Positions 1 to 9,066 of a stretch of DNA of 64,000 nt are shown here, one piece after another. Origin of the DNA: Diplonema papillatum (lineage: Eukaryota; Euglenozoa; Diplonemea; Diplonemida; Diplonemidae); NCBI GenBank assembly GCA_030068145.1, contig JAPJBO010000696.1:1-64000 (forward strand). The letters run 5' to 3'. The notes beneath the pieces are model-generated. The model had not been told where the DNA came from. It worked only from the letters and a program-made list of their open reading frames with translations, and ran no database searches. How positions within the stretch are numbered: the stretch's first letter is position 1; each line of letters starts with the position of its first letter. The position numbers and the translations under genes are program-made.

Positions 1-225
1 ACTTTAGACTTTGGCCCAAGCAATCTTGGGTTCAAAATCTCAAAGTCTAAAGTAGCCAAGGTCTAAAGTAGGACTTTAGACTTTGGGACTTTAGACTTTG
101 AGATTCTGAACCCAAAATTGCTTGGGCCAAAGTCTAAAGTAGACTTTAGACTTTGGCCCAAGCAATTTTGGGTTCAGAATCTCAAAGTCTAAAGTCCTAC
201 TTTAGACTTTGGGGACTTTAGACTC
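1..225. repeat. Palindrome array, AAAGTCTAAAGT family
   Basis: The first 225 bases are forward and reverse copies of a ~65-bp unit built from ACTTTAGACTTTGG and GGCCCAAGCAATTTTGGG, so the strand can fold into several nested hairpins. It cuts into the 3' end of the transposase remnant to its right. Its left limit lies outside the window. It is probably the terminal region of another DNA transposon. Confidence 0.75.
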
Positions 226-507
226 CCGCCCCTCCAGACTCCTCATACCTTCCCTTGTGACCAACTTCAAAATCTTGTTGTATTTACTGTGTGTGTCATG
301 GTCCATCCACATGTTCGAATCTTGTGATCTGTGTTGGGATCCCAGGGAAAACCCCTGGATTTTATTCACAAGCTGCAGGGTGGAAAGATGCACACCCCCT
401 CCCTTCTTTGATTTCTTCTTATCAGCCACAGCAGTATCATCACCGGCAGGATCAGGTGTGTTGAGCCCAAGTTGATTGAGGGCAGTTGCAAACATGGTGC
501 TTCCAGG
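202..507 (-). pseudogene. Older Merlin-like transposase, downstream half (split by insertion)
   Basis: This minus-strand frame reads CQVLPGSTMFATALNQLGL and then a Lys/Gly-rich stretch. It continues in frame from the piece at 4136-4460 if the intervening Merlin element and one copy of its 8-bp duplication are removed. The segment matches the position just after the zinc finger in the complete transposase at 1587-3509 (CKLVYSTAAILSTALGV). No catalytic residues are reached, because the frame runs into the palindrome array at the left edge. The gene is therefore disrupted twice: by the Merlin insertion and at its 3' side. Confidence 0.5.
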
Positions 508-531
508 AAGCACTTGGCATGTGTAACATAC

Positions 532-743
532 CATGCAGGGTCAAAACCTTGTGTCTTTTTGGAAATGGCCAAAAAAAAAATTCCGGAAAAAAAATGGGGT
601 TTTTGAATTTTAAAAGTTTGGAACAAACTCTGCAGTAATTTTTGAGGAAGTTGAGCAAATTTTTTTTTTTCCAAAAAATTTTTTAGGGCTCCATCGGCCC
701 CGCAGGAGCGTTTTAGAAAGACACAAGGTTTTGACCCTGCATG
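532..743. mobile_element. 212-bp MITE nested in the Merlin left end
   Basis: The ends are perfect 27-bp inverted repeats beginning CATGCAGGGTCAAAACC, flanked by ATAC on both sides (528-531 and 744-747). The right Merlin end has a single uninterrupted ATAC at the matching place, so the empty site is visible inside the window. It has no coding capacity and is A/T-rich inside. The superfamily cannot be assigned; a 4-bp duplication is the simplest reading. Confidence 0.8.
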
Positions 744-747
744 ATAC

Positions 748-985
748 AGAGAGGCTCTCTGTATTTTACATTTTTAGCAAAAAAAACGCTAAAAATGTAA
801 AATACAGAGAGCTCTCTGTATTTTACATTTTTAGCGAAGAATTCGCTAAAAATGTAAAATACAGAGAGATCTCTCTGTATTTTACATTTTTATCAAAGAA
901 GACGCTAAAAATGTAACATACAGAGAGAATCTCTGTATTTTACATTTTTAGCACAAAAAATGCTAAAAATGTAAAATACAGAGAG
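748..985. repeat. Left Merlin terminal repeat, tandem palindromes
   Basis: Four to five consecutive hairpins share the arm CTCTGTATTTTACATTTTTAGC and differ in their loops. The block is the inverse of 3925-4110 almost base for base, including the variant loops, so the order of hairpins is mirrored at the other end of the element. Confidence 0.85.
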
Positions 986-1290
986 ATGTAGTGCAGTGAA
1001 GTGTAGTGTAGTTGTAGTGTAGTGTAGTGTAGTGCAGTGCAGTGTAGTGTAGTGTAGTGTAGTGTAGTGTAGTGTAGTGTAGTGTAGTGTAGTGTAGTGT
1101 AGTGTAGTGTAGTGTAGTGTAGTGTAGTGTAGTGTATTGTAGTGTAGTGTAGTTGTAGTGTAGTTGTAGTGTAGTGTAGTGTAGTTGCAGTGTAGTGTAG
1201 TGAAGTGTGAGTGTAGTGTGGGATGTGTTGTGTGAGTGTAGTGTGTGTGTAGTGGTGTGTAGTGTGAGTGTAGTGTGTGTTGTGTAGTGG
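986..1290. repeat. TGTAG microsatellite
   Basis: About 300 bp of GTAGTGTAGTGTAGTG with single-base interruptions grade into GTGTGAGTGTAGTG. All three minus-strand frames are open through it (repeating Leu-His-Tyr-Thr-Thr), but this is simple-sequence translation and not a gene. Confidence 0.9.
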
Positions 1291-1586
1291 GGGGGAGACA
1301 AGAGCAGCCAACACAGTACAAACTGGACATACACCCTTCCTTCACCACACATTTCCACTACACATTAGTGTAGTGGGTGTGGTGACCTGAGGGTACCAGA
1401 TTCCTGTCTTGAGGCGAGCCTGGATTTCTGTCTTGATCTTCTTTGTGAAGAGACACAGGTCACACCAGGTTTCACAGATCACAGAACACAGCTGAAGGAG
1501 AACAGACCATTGCAACATTGAACCAGAGTTTGCCACTCCAACATTATGCCACATCAGACAGGTGAACATTGTGAGAAAACCAGAAA

Positions 1587-3509
1587 ATGAAAATGCTCGT
1601 GCTGATACTGTTGCTGTTGTTCCTGGTGTGGATACCTGGTTGTGAAGCTGCAGAGCCAGGAAGCAAAAGAAGACGCACAGGCCCTGCACCGGCTCCTCTT
1701 CGACTTCCACTGGCTGAAGGGGCTGAGGTCAAAAAGGAAGAAGACAACGATGATGATGTGCCTGTGCCTGTTGCAAAACACCGACAACGCACAAAGCAGC
1801 GTAAGCCAGCTACACCTGCCCAAAAACAGCAGCAGAGGGCTGAGGGATACTCTGGAACCTTTCGAAAGCGGGTGCAGGCAAAGCCTAAATTTGGGATTGC
1901 TGCACTGATTCAGGAGGGAGACAGGACAATGGCCGAAAAACTACGTGAATATGGAGTGATCCCGCAGTCTATCACATGCAACAAGTGCAATGCAAAGCTT
2001 GAAGACATGGTCTGGACGGCAGCAAATGGTTCTACACCCCTCAACTGGCCTGTTTTCATTTGTGGTCACTGCAAGCTGGTTTACTCAACAGCAGCTATTC
2101 TGAGCACGGCACTTGGAGTATCAGACAAGGGCGGACCTCTGAAGCTCAGGATTGCTGATCTCTTTTGTATGATTGCTGGATTTGTGCACGGAGAAAGGCA
2201 AGCATTTGTTGTCTCAATGTGTGCTCCCATGACCCGTCAGACCGTCACACGCTGGGAAGGCGGATTTCGAGACATTCTAGGGGATGACACTCAACAGATG
2301 GAAGCAGCAAACTTACCACTAGGAGGCCCAGGGGCTATCATCGAGATTGATGAATTTTCTGTTGGTGGTAAGGTTGTGAAAGACACAGCAGGCAAGCCAG
2401 TCGGCTATGAGTACCTCCGTTTTGTTGGAATTGTTGTCAGGGGTACGTCTTTCTTCCTCATCCGTGAGCTTGCTCGTAAGGTGCAGCCTCTTGTTGAACC
2501 CAAAGGAACTGTGGCAAGTCCATCAGGACATAAGGACTTTACAAACAACAAAGGCCACTCAGTTGCACCACCACCACCACCGATCTCAAAGGAGGAGTTC
2601 AAAGCTCTTCTAGATGAGGGGGTCATTGAAATAGGAACAGAAGAGGACCCGCTGTACATATCAACAGACGGTGCAGCAACTTATCGCTCCATGCTTGATC
2701 CTACATCGCCTTCGTTTTATTGGGGTGACAAGAAACACTGCGTTAATTATGCGTGGGTTAATCACGGAAAAGAAGAGTGGTGCAAGAAGGTCGAGCTAGT
2801 GGCCACCCCCTCCATTGAGAAATGCTATGGAGAAACATGTGTTGCAGAGACACTGTGCAAACTGTCTGAGCCAGCCTCGGGCACTTCTGCTGCTGCAGGA
2901 GGCAACTTTTCCCCGAACTATCGAAACAAAGTGTGGGTTGCTGGAACACAGAAAGCAGATGGTTTGTGGAAGCACCTCAAGTCTTCACTTAAACACAAGA
3001 ACTGCAGGAACCGTTCCAAGCCAGGAGAGATTGTCCGGTCTCAATGGAGGATGCAAAACACAGGGTTTGACCTCATCCACATTTTTCTGTGCACTTTGGG
3101 AAAGAAAATTGAGCAGATGGAACTGGTTATTCCAGCTGGTGAGAGTCAGGACGGCATTGTGAGAGACCCAGAAGCACCAAACATGCCATCTAACCTAATG
3201 CAGCTGCTGGCACAGCCTGGAATGCGTGAGCAGGTGCTGTCACAACCAGGAGTACGTGAGTTGCTGATGCAAGGTCTGCAGGAGCCGCAGAATGAGCCTG
3301 GCCATGATCTCGTTGAGCCAAAACAAGAACAAGAAAAAGAAGACACTGATGATGAGGAAAACCCATTTCTTTCAAGTGACAGTGAGGCAGAAGCACCTCA
3401 AACCAGCCTGCCAAGTGTCCCAGTTTTTCACACAGCTGAACAGAGGGTTGTGTACAACCCTGAGCATGAAAACCCTCCTCGCAGAAGGCTGCAACTTATC
3501 TTCAAATGA
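1587..3509 (+). CDS. Merlin-type DDE transposase, 640 aa
   Basis: This is the transposase of the 516-4127 element, expected to cut and join its ends. After a basic N-terminal region (residues 20-90) there is a C-x2-C ... C-x2-C zinc finger (about residues 131-162, CNKC and CGHC). The catalytic core follows, with IEIDEFSVGG carrying D255, then TDGAATY carrying D361 and a downstream CVNYAWVNH block. A GLWKHLKSSLK segment matches the late helix of IS1595/ISXO2/IS1016 enzymes. I could not place the third acidic residue with confidence. The acidic, Ser-rich C-terminus (about 560-620) is extra compared with bacterial relatives. The ATG at 1587 begins a hydrophobic stretch; a later start cannot be excluded. 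The frame is complete, so the element may still be able to move. Confidence 0.85.
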   Translation: MKMLVLILLLLFLVWIPGCEAAEPGSKRRRTGPAPAPLRLPLAEGAEVKKEEDNDDDVPVPVAKHRQRTKQRKPATPAQKQQQRAEGYSGTFRKRVQAKPKFGIAALIQEGDRTMAEKLREYGVIPQSITCNKCNAKLEDMVWTAANGSTPLNWPVFICGHCKLVYSTAAILSTALGVSDKGGPLKLRIADLFCMIAGFVHGERQAFVVSMCAPMTRQTVTRWEGGFRDILGDDTQQMEAANLPLGGPGAIIEIDEFSVGGKVVKDTAGKPVGYEYLRFVGIVVRGTSFFLIRELARKVQPLVEPKGTVASPSGHKDFTNNKGHSVAPPPPPISKEEFKALLDEGVIEIGTEEDPLYISTDGAATYRSMLDPTSPSFYWGDKKHCVNYAWVNHGKEEWCKKVELVATPSIEKCYGETCVAETLCKLSEPASGTSAAAGGNFSPNYRNKVWVAGTQKADGLWKHLKSSLKHKNCRNRSKPGEIVRSQWRMQNTGFDLIHIFLCTLGKKIEQMELVIPAGESQDGIVRDPEAPNMPSNLMQLLAQPGMREQVLSQPGVRELLMQGLQEPQNEPGHDLVEPKQEQEKEDTDDEENPFLSSDSEAEAPQTSLPSVPVFHTAEQRVVYNPEHENPPRRRLQLIFK

Positions 3510-3849
3510 TCACTTTTATTTTCTTTCCTCTCTTTCTCTCTTTTTCCATCCCATCTGGGAGGTGTTCCTGAGCACCATAAATTCGATAATACTGAAAAAA
3601 AAACCAAAAAACATAAAAAAAAAACCATAAAAAAAACAATACAAAAATCATAAAAAAAAAAAAAATGGGACCCTCCCCCCAACTGAAAAAAAAAAAAAAA
3701 AAAACAAAAACCATAAAAAAAAAGGGAGGGGGTGGAGATTAGGGGGGCATCATAAGTCCTCGACACTCCACCTTAAAAAAAAAAACGCGCCTTGTTGACT
3801 ACCACCCTCTACCGAGGCTCTGGTGGTGAGGAAATGTCAACACTGTACA
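3510..3849. other. A-rich tail of the Merlin element
   Basis: This stretch between the transposase stop and the right terminal repeat consists mostly of A-runs broken by CC, CATA and G-runs. I see no gene. It may include the transcript end, but no distinct polyadenylation signal stands out from the A-rich background. Confidence 0.6.
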
Positions 3850-4127
3850 AGATCTCTGTATTTTACATTTTTAGCGCTTTTTCACTAAAAATGTAAAATA
3901 CAGAGAGCTCTCTGTATTTTACATTTTAGAGCTCTCTGTATGTTACATTTTTAGCGTCTTCTTTGATAAAAATGTAAAATACAGAGAGATCTCTCTGTAT
4001 TTTACATTTTTAGCGAATTCTTCGCTAAAAATGTAAAATACAGAGAGCTCTCTGTATTTTACATTTTTAGCGTTTTTTTTGCTAAAAATGTAAAATACAG
4101 AGAGCCTCTCTGTATGTTACACATGCC
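3850..4127. repeat. Right Merlin terminal repeat, tandem palindromes
   Basis: This is the inverse of the left array, with the same hairpin arms and loops in mirrored order, ending GTTACACATGCC before the AAGCACTT duplication. Extra hairpins at 3850-3925 have no perfect partner on the left, so the array length has changed since insertion. Confidence 0.85.
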
Positions 4128-4135
4128 AAGCACTT

Positions 4136-4460
4136 GCCTGCACGGTTTGCACCTCCAGAATGGCCAGTCACCCTTCCCTCTGTTTCCATAGTTTATCTGC
4201 CATTCGTGGAGGGTTTCCCCACAACAAGGACAGACAACTGCTGCCGGCAAGACACCGTAGCATTGGAGCAGCTCCACCACTGCTTCTGGGCCCTCAGCTG
4301 CAACCTCAAGAAGCTGCAATTGGGGCTTGGCCCTTCTCTTCACCCAGGACGACCCTGAGTACAGCTTTTGCCTTTCACTTGAAAGGCGTGATCCAGCCTC
4401 TGTCACCCATCTTCTATTCTTCCCCTTTTGAAGGTGTTCAGACACATGTGCAGCGCTCAT
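4136..4460 (-). pseudogene. Older Merlin-like transposase, N-terminal half (split by insertion)
   Basis: The minus-strand ATG at 4460 opens a frame with a basic N-terminus. It then has ELLQCYGVLPAAVVCPCCGE and WPFWRCKPCRQVL, the same zinc-finger layout (C-x2-C ... C-x2-C) as the complete transposase at 1587-3509 (LREYGVIPQSITCNKC, FICGHC). The finger lies at about residues 70-105. The reading frame stops being meaningful exactly at the 8-bp duplication of the 516-4127 element and resumes at 202-507. The gene belonged to a different, diverged Merlin family before it was interrupted. Confidence 0.7.
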
Positions 4461-4657
4461 TTTTCTTCTTCTCCTGTTGTTGTTTACAAGTTAACTGCAG
4501 TTGGCTAATGCACACAACACAATCACAATCAAGCACCACACAACTATTGTCCAGCATTACGGTGAGCAAGAAAGGGTGAAAGGCAAAGCGAAACAATACA
4601 GGCTAAAACGCTGCAGAAGACAAGGCTAGTGAAGACAGAAACAGCTTGGTATTGGTT

Positions 4658-4831
4658 TGCCTCAAGACAGAAACCTGGTTTAGCCTGTGTCTCTTCCCAA
4701 AGGGAAGATCAAGACAGAAATCCAGTTTGACCTGTGTTGGCAAGTGCCTCAAGACAGAAACCTGGTTTAGCCTGTGTCTCTTCCAAAAAAGGAAGATCAA
4801 GACAGAAATCCAGTTTGACCTGTGTTGGCAA
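4658..4831. repeat. 87-bp minisatellite, two copies
   Basis: Two adjacent copies of an ~87-bp unit start TGCCTCAAGACAGAAACC and contain AAGATCAAGACAGAAATCCAG. A diverged inverse copy of the core lies at about 1405-1475 inside the Merlin element, so the sequence was mobile or copied locally. Confidence 0.8.
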
Positions 4832-5258
4832 CACACTCAACTCCCCACTCACACACACTAACCCACCACTCACACCCACCTCACTCACCACACCACTCAC
4901 ACCCACCTCACTCACACCAACCCACCCCACTCACTCACACACCAACCCACCTCACACCACACACAAACCCACCACTCACACCCACCTCACTCACACCCAC
5001 TCACACCAACCCATTCACACCAATTCACCCCACTCACACACCTCACACTAACCCACCACACACACCCACCTCACTCACACCAACCCACCACCTCACTCTC
5101 ACCCATTCACACCAATCCACCCCACTCACACACCTCACACTAACCCACCACACACACCCCACCTCCCTCACACCCTCTCACACCAACCTAACACCTCACT
5201 CTCACCCATTCACACCAATCCACCCCACTCACACACCCACCACCACCCACCACACTCA
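4832..5258. repeat. CACTCACAC simple-sequence tract
   Basis: About 425 bp of irregular CACTCACACCCACCTCACT units lie on the + strand. Several longer internal duplications (CACCAATCCACCCCACTCAC) show recent slippage. Open frames through it encode Thr/His/Pro/Ser only and are not genes. Confidence 0.9.
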
Positions 5259-5264
5259 GGCCGA

Positions 5265-5520
5265 AATCTGAGATTTTGCAAATCTCAGATTTCTTGTCCA
5301 GAAAATCTCAGATTTTGCAAATCTCAGATTTCTTGTCCAGGCCAAAATCTCAGATTTTGCAAATCTCAGATTTCTTGTTCAGGCCGAAATCTCAGGTTTC
5401 TTGTTCAGGCTCAAAATCTCAGATTTCTTGTCCAGGCCAAAATCTCAGGTTTCATGAAACCTGAGATTTTCTGGACAAGAAACCTGAGATTTTCTGGATA
5501 AGAAACCTGAGATTTCGCGT
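5265..5520. repeat. Palindrome array, AATCTCAGATTT family
   Basis: About ten short palindromic units AAATCTCAGATTT are joined by TTGTCCAGG or TTGCAAATC spacers. They turn to the inverse orientation around 5450, so the whole block is a foldback. It resembles the terminal arrays at 1-225 and 748-985 in build but not in sequence. Confidence 0.8.
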
Positions 5521-5553
5521 TTGCAAAATCTGACACCCGCCAAGAACAGAATC

Positions 5554-6083
5554 ATGCCCGGAAGGAAGAGAAAAGTGCCAACACCATCATCTGACAGCAG
5601 TTCGTCTGACAGCAGCTCAACATCAAGTGAGAAATCGAAGAAAGTGAAAGCGATCATTGCTGACCTTCTACCGTCCAAGAGTCGCAAATTGTACGAAAAG
5701 ACCTATGCCGACTTCCTGTCCTTCGCAAAGATTAAGGTGCTGCCACCCACCTTGCCGACAAAGGTCGAACACCAGCTGACCTCATGAGATTTTTTGGATG
5801 GACCTCCATAACAACTGCACAGCAGTACCTTGACCGAAGCAAGCATATGTTAACATCTTTGGCTGCAGATCTGTCTCTTGATCACGCGGCCACAGATACT
5901 GAGGCCAGTGGCAGCACCGCACCAACACTTGAGGCCCCCTGCATTGAGATCCCTGCATTTTTGACTCAAGCACACCCTGTACCACCTTCGAACGTTTTCT
6001 ACTTCAGCAACATTGCTGAGGGAGCTATCATTCAGATTGGTACAGATGCTATCAAGCCGCACCCTAAGGGCACCAAAAAATAA
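5554..6083 (+). pseudogene. Tyrosine-recombinase remnant (Crypton-like), middle missing
   Basis: A first short frame has a Ser-rich basic head and then LLPSKSRKLYEKTYADFLSF, the look of the N-terminal DNA-binding helices of tyrosine recombinases. An overlapping second frame carries RFFGWTSITTAQQYLDRS, the look of the C-terminal box with the catalytic tyrosine. The central part of the enzyme is absent, so this is an inactive relic. A Crypton-type DNA element is the likeliest source; a DIRS-like origin is possible. No terminal repeats were found that bound it. Confidence 0.55.
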
Positions 6084-7031
6084 TCACATGGCAAGCTGTT
6101 TACATCATTCTTCTTCTTTTTTGTCGTTTTTCCATTGGTAACATCATTGTTTTTACCCACCTGAACCGTTTTTTCTTCACTCGTGACCAGTTTTAGGGTA
6201 GTGGTTAAAAAAGGGGGGGTAGTGGTTAAAAAAGGGGGGGTAGTGGTTAAAAAAGGGGGGGTACCTACCCCCCCCGTGTTTAAGATCGCCCCCTCCCCCC
6301 CCCGTGTATAAGATCGGTTTTTTTGAGAAATGAGGGCGATCTTATACACGGGGGGGGGAGGGGGGTGGGGTCCCGCGCAGCGGGAAAGTTTTTTTTTTGG
6401 GGGTGTTTTTACTGTTGGGGGGGGATTTTGGCCCCGCGCAGCGGGATTTTTTTTTTTGGGGTACTTTTTCTCCGAAGGGGAGAACGAAGAAGTCATTCAG
6501 TTCAAAAGATTTCACGCAAGCACTTGAAGCCCTTCCGCGTTTGCATTCTGTAGTGGAGGCTGGGGTATAACCACGTCTCACACACCTCGCGTAAGGCCCT
6601 ACTAGTATCAGCAGCCTTTTTCTCTTCTTCTTTTTCGCGCTTCGCTACGTCTTTCAAAGCGAGTCAGCTTTTCATCACTGCTGCACGCACATGTCTGTCC
6701 TCTTCGCTTCTCAGTTTTGGGTCAAACCCCTATGCTAGCGCAAAACCATGTCTGCGTACTCCATCATGAGTTCGTAGCCTCTTCAGCTTGCCGCCGCAGC
6801 TACCATGGGGGGGATTGGTTGGGGGGGGGGCAGCGCTCTTGTTAAGGATCAGCCACTTTGGCCGGATGGCCGGATAAACCAGACCCCCCCCCCCCCCCCC
6901 CCCCCTTTGGCACTAGTAAGGCCAATCACTAGTCATTTTAAAGTGAACTTACTAGTAAGAAATCTTACTAGTAATATGGCGTCAGTGTGCCCAGCTGGGC
7001 TCGCTAATTAATAGCGAACTTGGCCTGGACC

Positions 7032-7709
7032 ATGGGGCTGTCCTACAACACCCTTGCTGCACGCGAAGCAGGGTTCAAGGCGATGGCCGACGAGTTGGTC
7101 GGGGATACCCCGAAGGCAATTTCGTTCCTGCTGTCCAAGTTTCCACTGGAGCAGGGTGGCTGCCCACCCGCAGTGGTTGTGACAATGGACGCGTACAAAC
7201 CAGGCAACGCCTTCCGTGGGGCAACAGGGAGGCAGCGTCTTGCTGTTGGACTGTCCGGGGACCTCAAGGCGACGCGGTTTCTTACTGAGTGCGATAAGCG
7301 GAAGCCTGCCTTCCACTCATGGTGGATCTTCAGCTGCCTGCCGCATCTGAGCGCTATTCAGGAAAGTACGTTCCGCAAGAACAATGCAATCATTCCTCTG
7401 AGTCGATTTGTGTTTGGTGGTGACCACGCAGAATTGTGGTCGCTCTTTCGAGGCGTGGGCGGTGGCGGGCACCGAAGTGCCTTTTGTGCAACCTGCATTG
7501 AGACGCGGTTGGCACACCTGCACAGATGCAAACGGCTTAGCATCCAGGAAATGCATGCGCAGGGCTTCCACTGCAACATTGCCGCCCGTATCACGGAACC
7601 AGCGCATGCCATCACACCAGCCTTGCACGATGTGAAGGGCATGCTATGGCTCGTGATCCGGACACTTCCGGATGCTAGTCGGGTAGAAGAGGATGCAGAT
7701 GAACGGTGA
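7032..7709 (+). CDS. Unknown transposon protein, first part
   Basis: I do not recognise the family. The frame from the ATG at 7032 gives 225 aa of globular-looking protein with GGCPPAVVVTMDAYKPGNAF near the start, a Trp-containing core (HSWWIFSCLP) and a late CATC ... C cluster. It lies wholly inside the 6909-8785 element, so a transposase-like role is the natural guess, but no DDE or other signature could be fixed. A related frame overlaps its end and continues to 8718 with a break, so the gene as a whole appears decayed. Confidence 0.4.
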   Translation: MGLSYNTLAAREAGFKAMADELVGDTPKAISFLLSKFPLEQGGCPPAVVVTMDAYKPGNAFRGATGRQRLAVGLSGDLKATRFLTECDKRKPAFHSWWIFSCLPHLSAIQESTFRKNNAIIPLSRFVFGGDHAELWSLFRGVGGGGHRSAFCATCIETRLAHLHRCKRLSIQEMHAQGFHCNIAARITEPAHAITPALHDVKGMLWLVIRTLPDASRVEEDADER

Positions 7710-8718
7710 GCGCAAAAGGTGGTCCGCCTGCACGTCCCAGAAGACAATGGAACGAGACTTCCAGGAAATCGAGCTGCAGACAAAGCACCTCAAGAGCCTG
7801 GACACGAAGCGAAGCGCGCCGCGAGGGTTTGCGCCTGACCTCGCGCCCGCGTGTCGCAATCCCCTCCCACACCTGTACCAGTACGACACCATATTTCTTT
7901 GCAAGTGCATCACTGCACGAAGTACGGTGTGGAAGCAAGCCGCAGAAAACCTGGAGGCCCGCCTCCGAAGGGCTGGTTTGGGTGCCCACGTATGCCGGAG
8001 AACTGAATGATGGGGACAGAAGTTTCGTAGCAGTCCTGCTCGTGAAGGTGTTCTTCTCAAGATTTGCATTTGCAACGAGAAGCCGTGGCACAACAACCCG
8101 ACTTCCGATGAGGAGGAGGATGACGATGCGGACAGCAGCACAACCGACCCTGAAAACGAGAGCAGCGAGCACGGGTGTATTATCAGCCAGAAGAGCTACA
8201 CGCGAATCCACGGCCTCTTCGCACACTACGACGCACACCACCGCCCTACAGTCACCTGCGAATGCACAACGCAATGTCCATCGAACAACACCTGCTGTAC
8301 GTTCATGCTGAGAAGCTTGACAAGAAGACCTGCCCCCTGTGCATGCAAGGTTCGCCGATGCACGCAGAAGGGATGCCCACATGCGCGATGCCCACACGGG
8401 TGGAAGGTAGTCTTACCTCCTCTGAATTCAGCACTCTATGCCACATGGCCCTTTCTTCCGTTGTTCCCCCCTCCCCACCCATCACACCCTGAGCACATAC
8501 CCATTCCAAACACGTGTTCTTGCAATCCCCCACCCATCACACCCCAGACTTCGGGCCATGCTTATCCCATTCACTTGTTCTTCTCGGCAACCTGTTGTGT
8601 TCACCATTCATGTTGCTGCGTGCACAACAGCGGCAGGACGAACCCGCGGAACAGTATTCGAGCGTGGGTCGTACACCCACACCATATCCACCGCCTAAAA
8701 ATGGACTTTACTGTGTAA
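7693..8718 (+). pseudogene. Unknown transposon protein, Cys-rich continuation
   Basis: This frame overlaps the end of 7032-7709 and is interrupted at least once. It contains an acidic patch (PTSDEEEDDDADSS) and then a Cys-rich tail (CECTTQCPSNNTCC, CACKVRRCTQKGCPHARC). Cys-rich tails of this kind are common at the ends of eukaryotic transposases, but I cannot name the family. Together with the upstream frame it probably represents one former gene of the inner element. Confidence 0.35.
8490..8534. repeat. 45-bp segment shared with 37972-38013
   Basis: GAGCACATACCCATTCCAA followed by an ACACGTGTTCTTGCAATCC-like run appears here and, with one substitution and a 2-bp gap, at 37972-38013 in the same orientation. 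The surrounding sequence is not similar. It is a small dispersed repeat of unknown origin. Confidence 0.65.
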
Positions 8719-9066
8719 AACACTAGCAAAAATGACAAGTGCACTAGTCATTCTTACTAGTGCACTAGTCATTCTTACTAGTGCCAGTCAGCCGGCTGAT
8801 GGATGGATGGATGGTTCTTAACAAGATGCCTGGGGGGGGGGTCCAAGGCCCCGCGCAGCGGGAAAAAAATTTTGGGGTGTTTTTTGTCCCCCCCCGTGTT
8901 TAAGATCGTCCCCCCCCGTGTATAAGATCGGTTTTTTTGGGGGGCGATCTTAAACACGGAAAAACGCGATCTTAAACACGGGGGGGGGTAGGTAGTGGTT
9001 AAAAAATGGGGGTAGTAAAAAAATGGAGTGAAGAATTTGGGACCCCAGTGAAATAAAAATAGTTAT

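Larger units (their letters stand above)
516..4127 (+). mobile_element. Merlin/IS1016-type DNA transposon with 8-bp target duplication
   Basis: The element starts with GGCATGTGTAACATAC and ends with the inverse. It is flanked on both sides by AAGCACTT (508-515 and 4128-4135), an 8-bp duplication typical of Merlin elements. The terminal inverted repeats are about 200 bp, nearly perfect, and made of tandem palindromes. The left one is interrupted by a 212-bp MITE (532-743). The interior holds a TGTAG microsatellite, the transposase gene and an A-rich tail. Near-identity of the two ends and an open transposase frame suggest a recent insertion. An inverse copy of ~45 bp of the 87-bp minisatellite at 4658-4831 lies near 1405-1475. 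Confidence 0.85.
6909..8785 (+). mobile_element. Inner element with GGCACTAGTAAG ends
   Basis: Both ends carry inverted copies of GGCACTAGTAAG followed by two or three more ACTAGT units, giving ~60-bp imperfect terminal repeats rich in CACTAGT. The left end abuts a ~20-base C-run. I see no clear target duplication. The interior has protein-like frames at 7032-7709 and 7693-8718. A GATG microsatellite lies just outside on the right, near 8797-8812. Confidence 0.65.
6262..8994. mobile_element. Foldback-ended element with G/C-run termini
   Basis: The left end TACCTACCCCCCCCGTGTTT is the inverse of the right end at 8971-8994. Each arm goes on into a second palindrome, GTGTATAAGATCG, around a T-run. 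A CCGCGCAGCGGG hairpin lies just inside both arms (6370, 6432 and 8851). Direct copies of TAGTGGTTAAAAAA lie outside on both sides: three on the left, one on the right. The interior holds a smaller element (6909-8785) and, between 6370 and 6908, non-coding sequence with no recognisable gene. The family is unknown. Confidence 0.65.

Noticed and set aside
905-1358. Three open minus-strand frames of 124-147 aa
   Set aside because: They are translations of the TGTAG microsatellite (Leu-His-Tyr-Thr-Thr repeats) and have no protein-like content outside it.
4832-5258. Tandem arrays as possible CRISPR
   Set aside because: Repeats here and elsewhere in the window are simple sequence or contiguous minisatellites without unique spacers, and the genome is eukaryotic.
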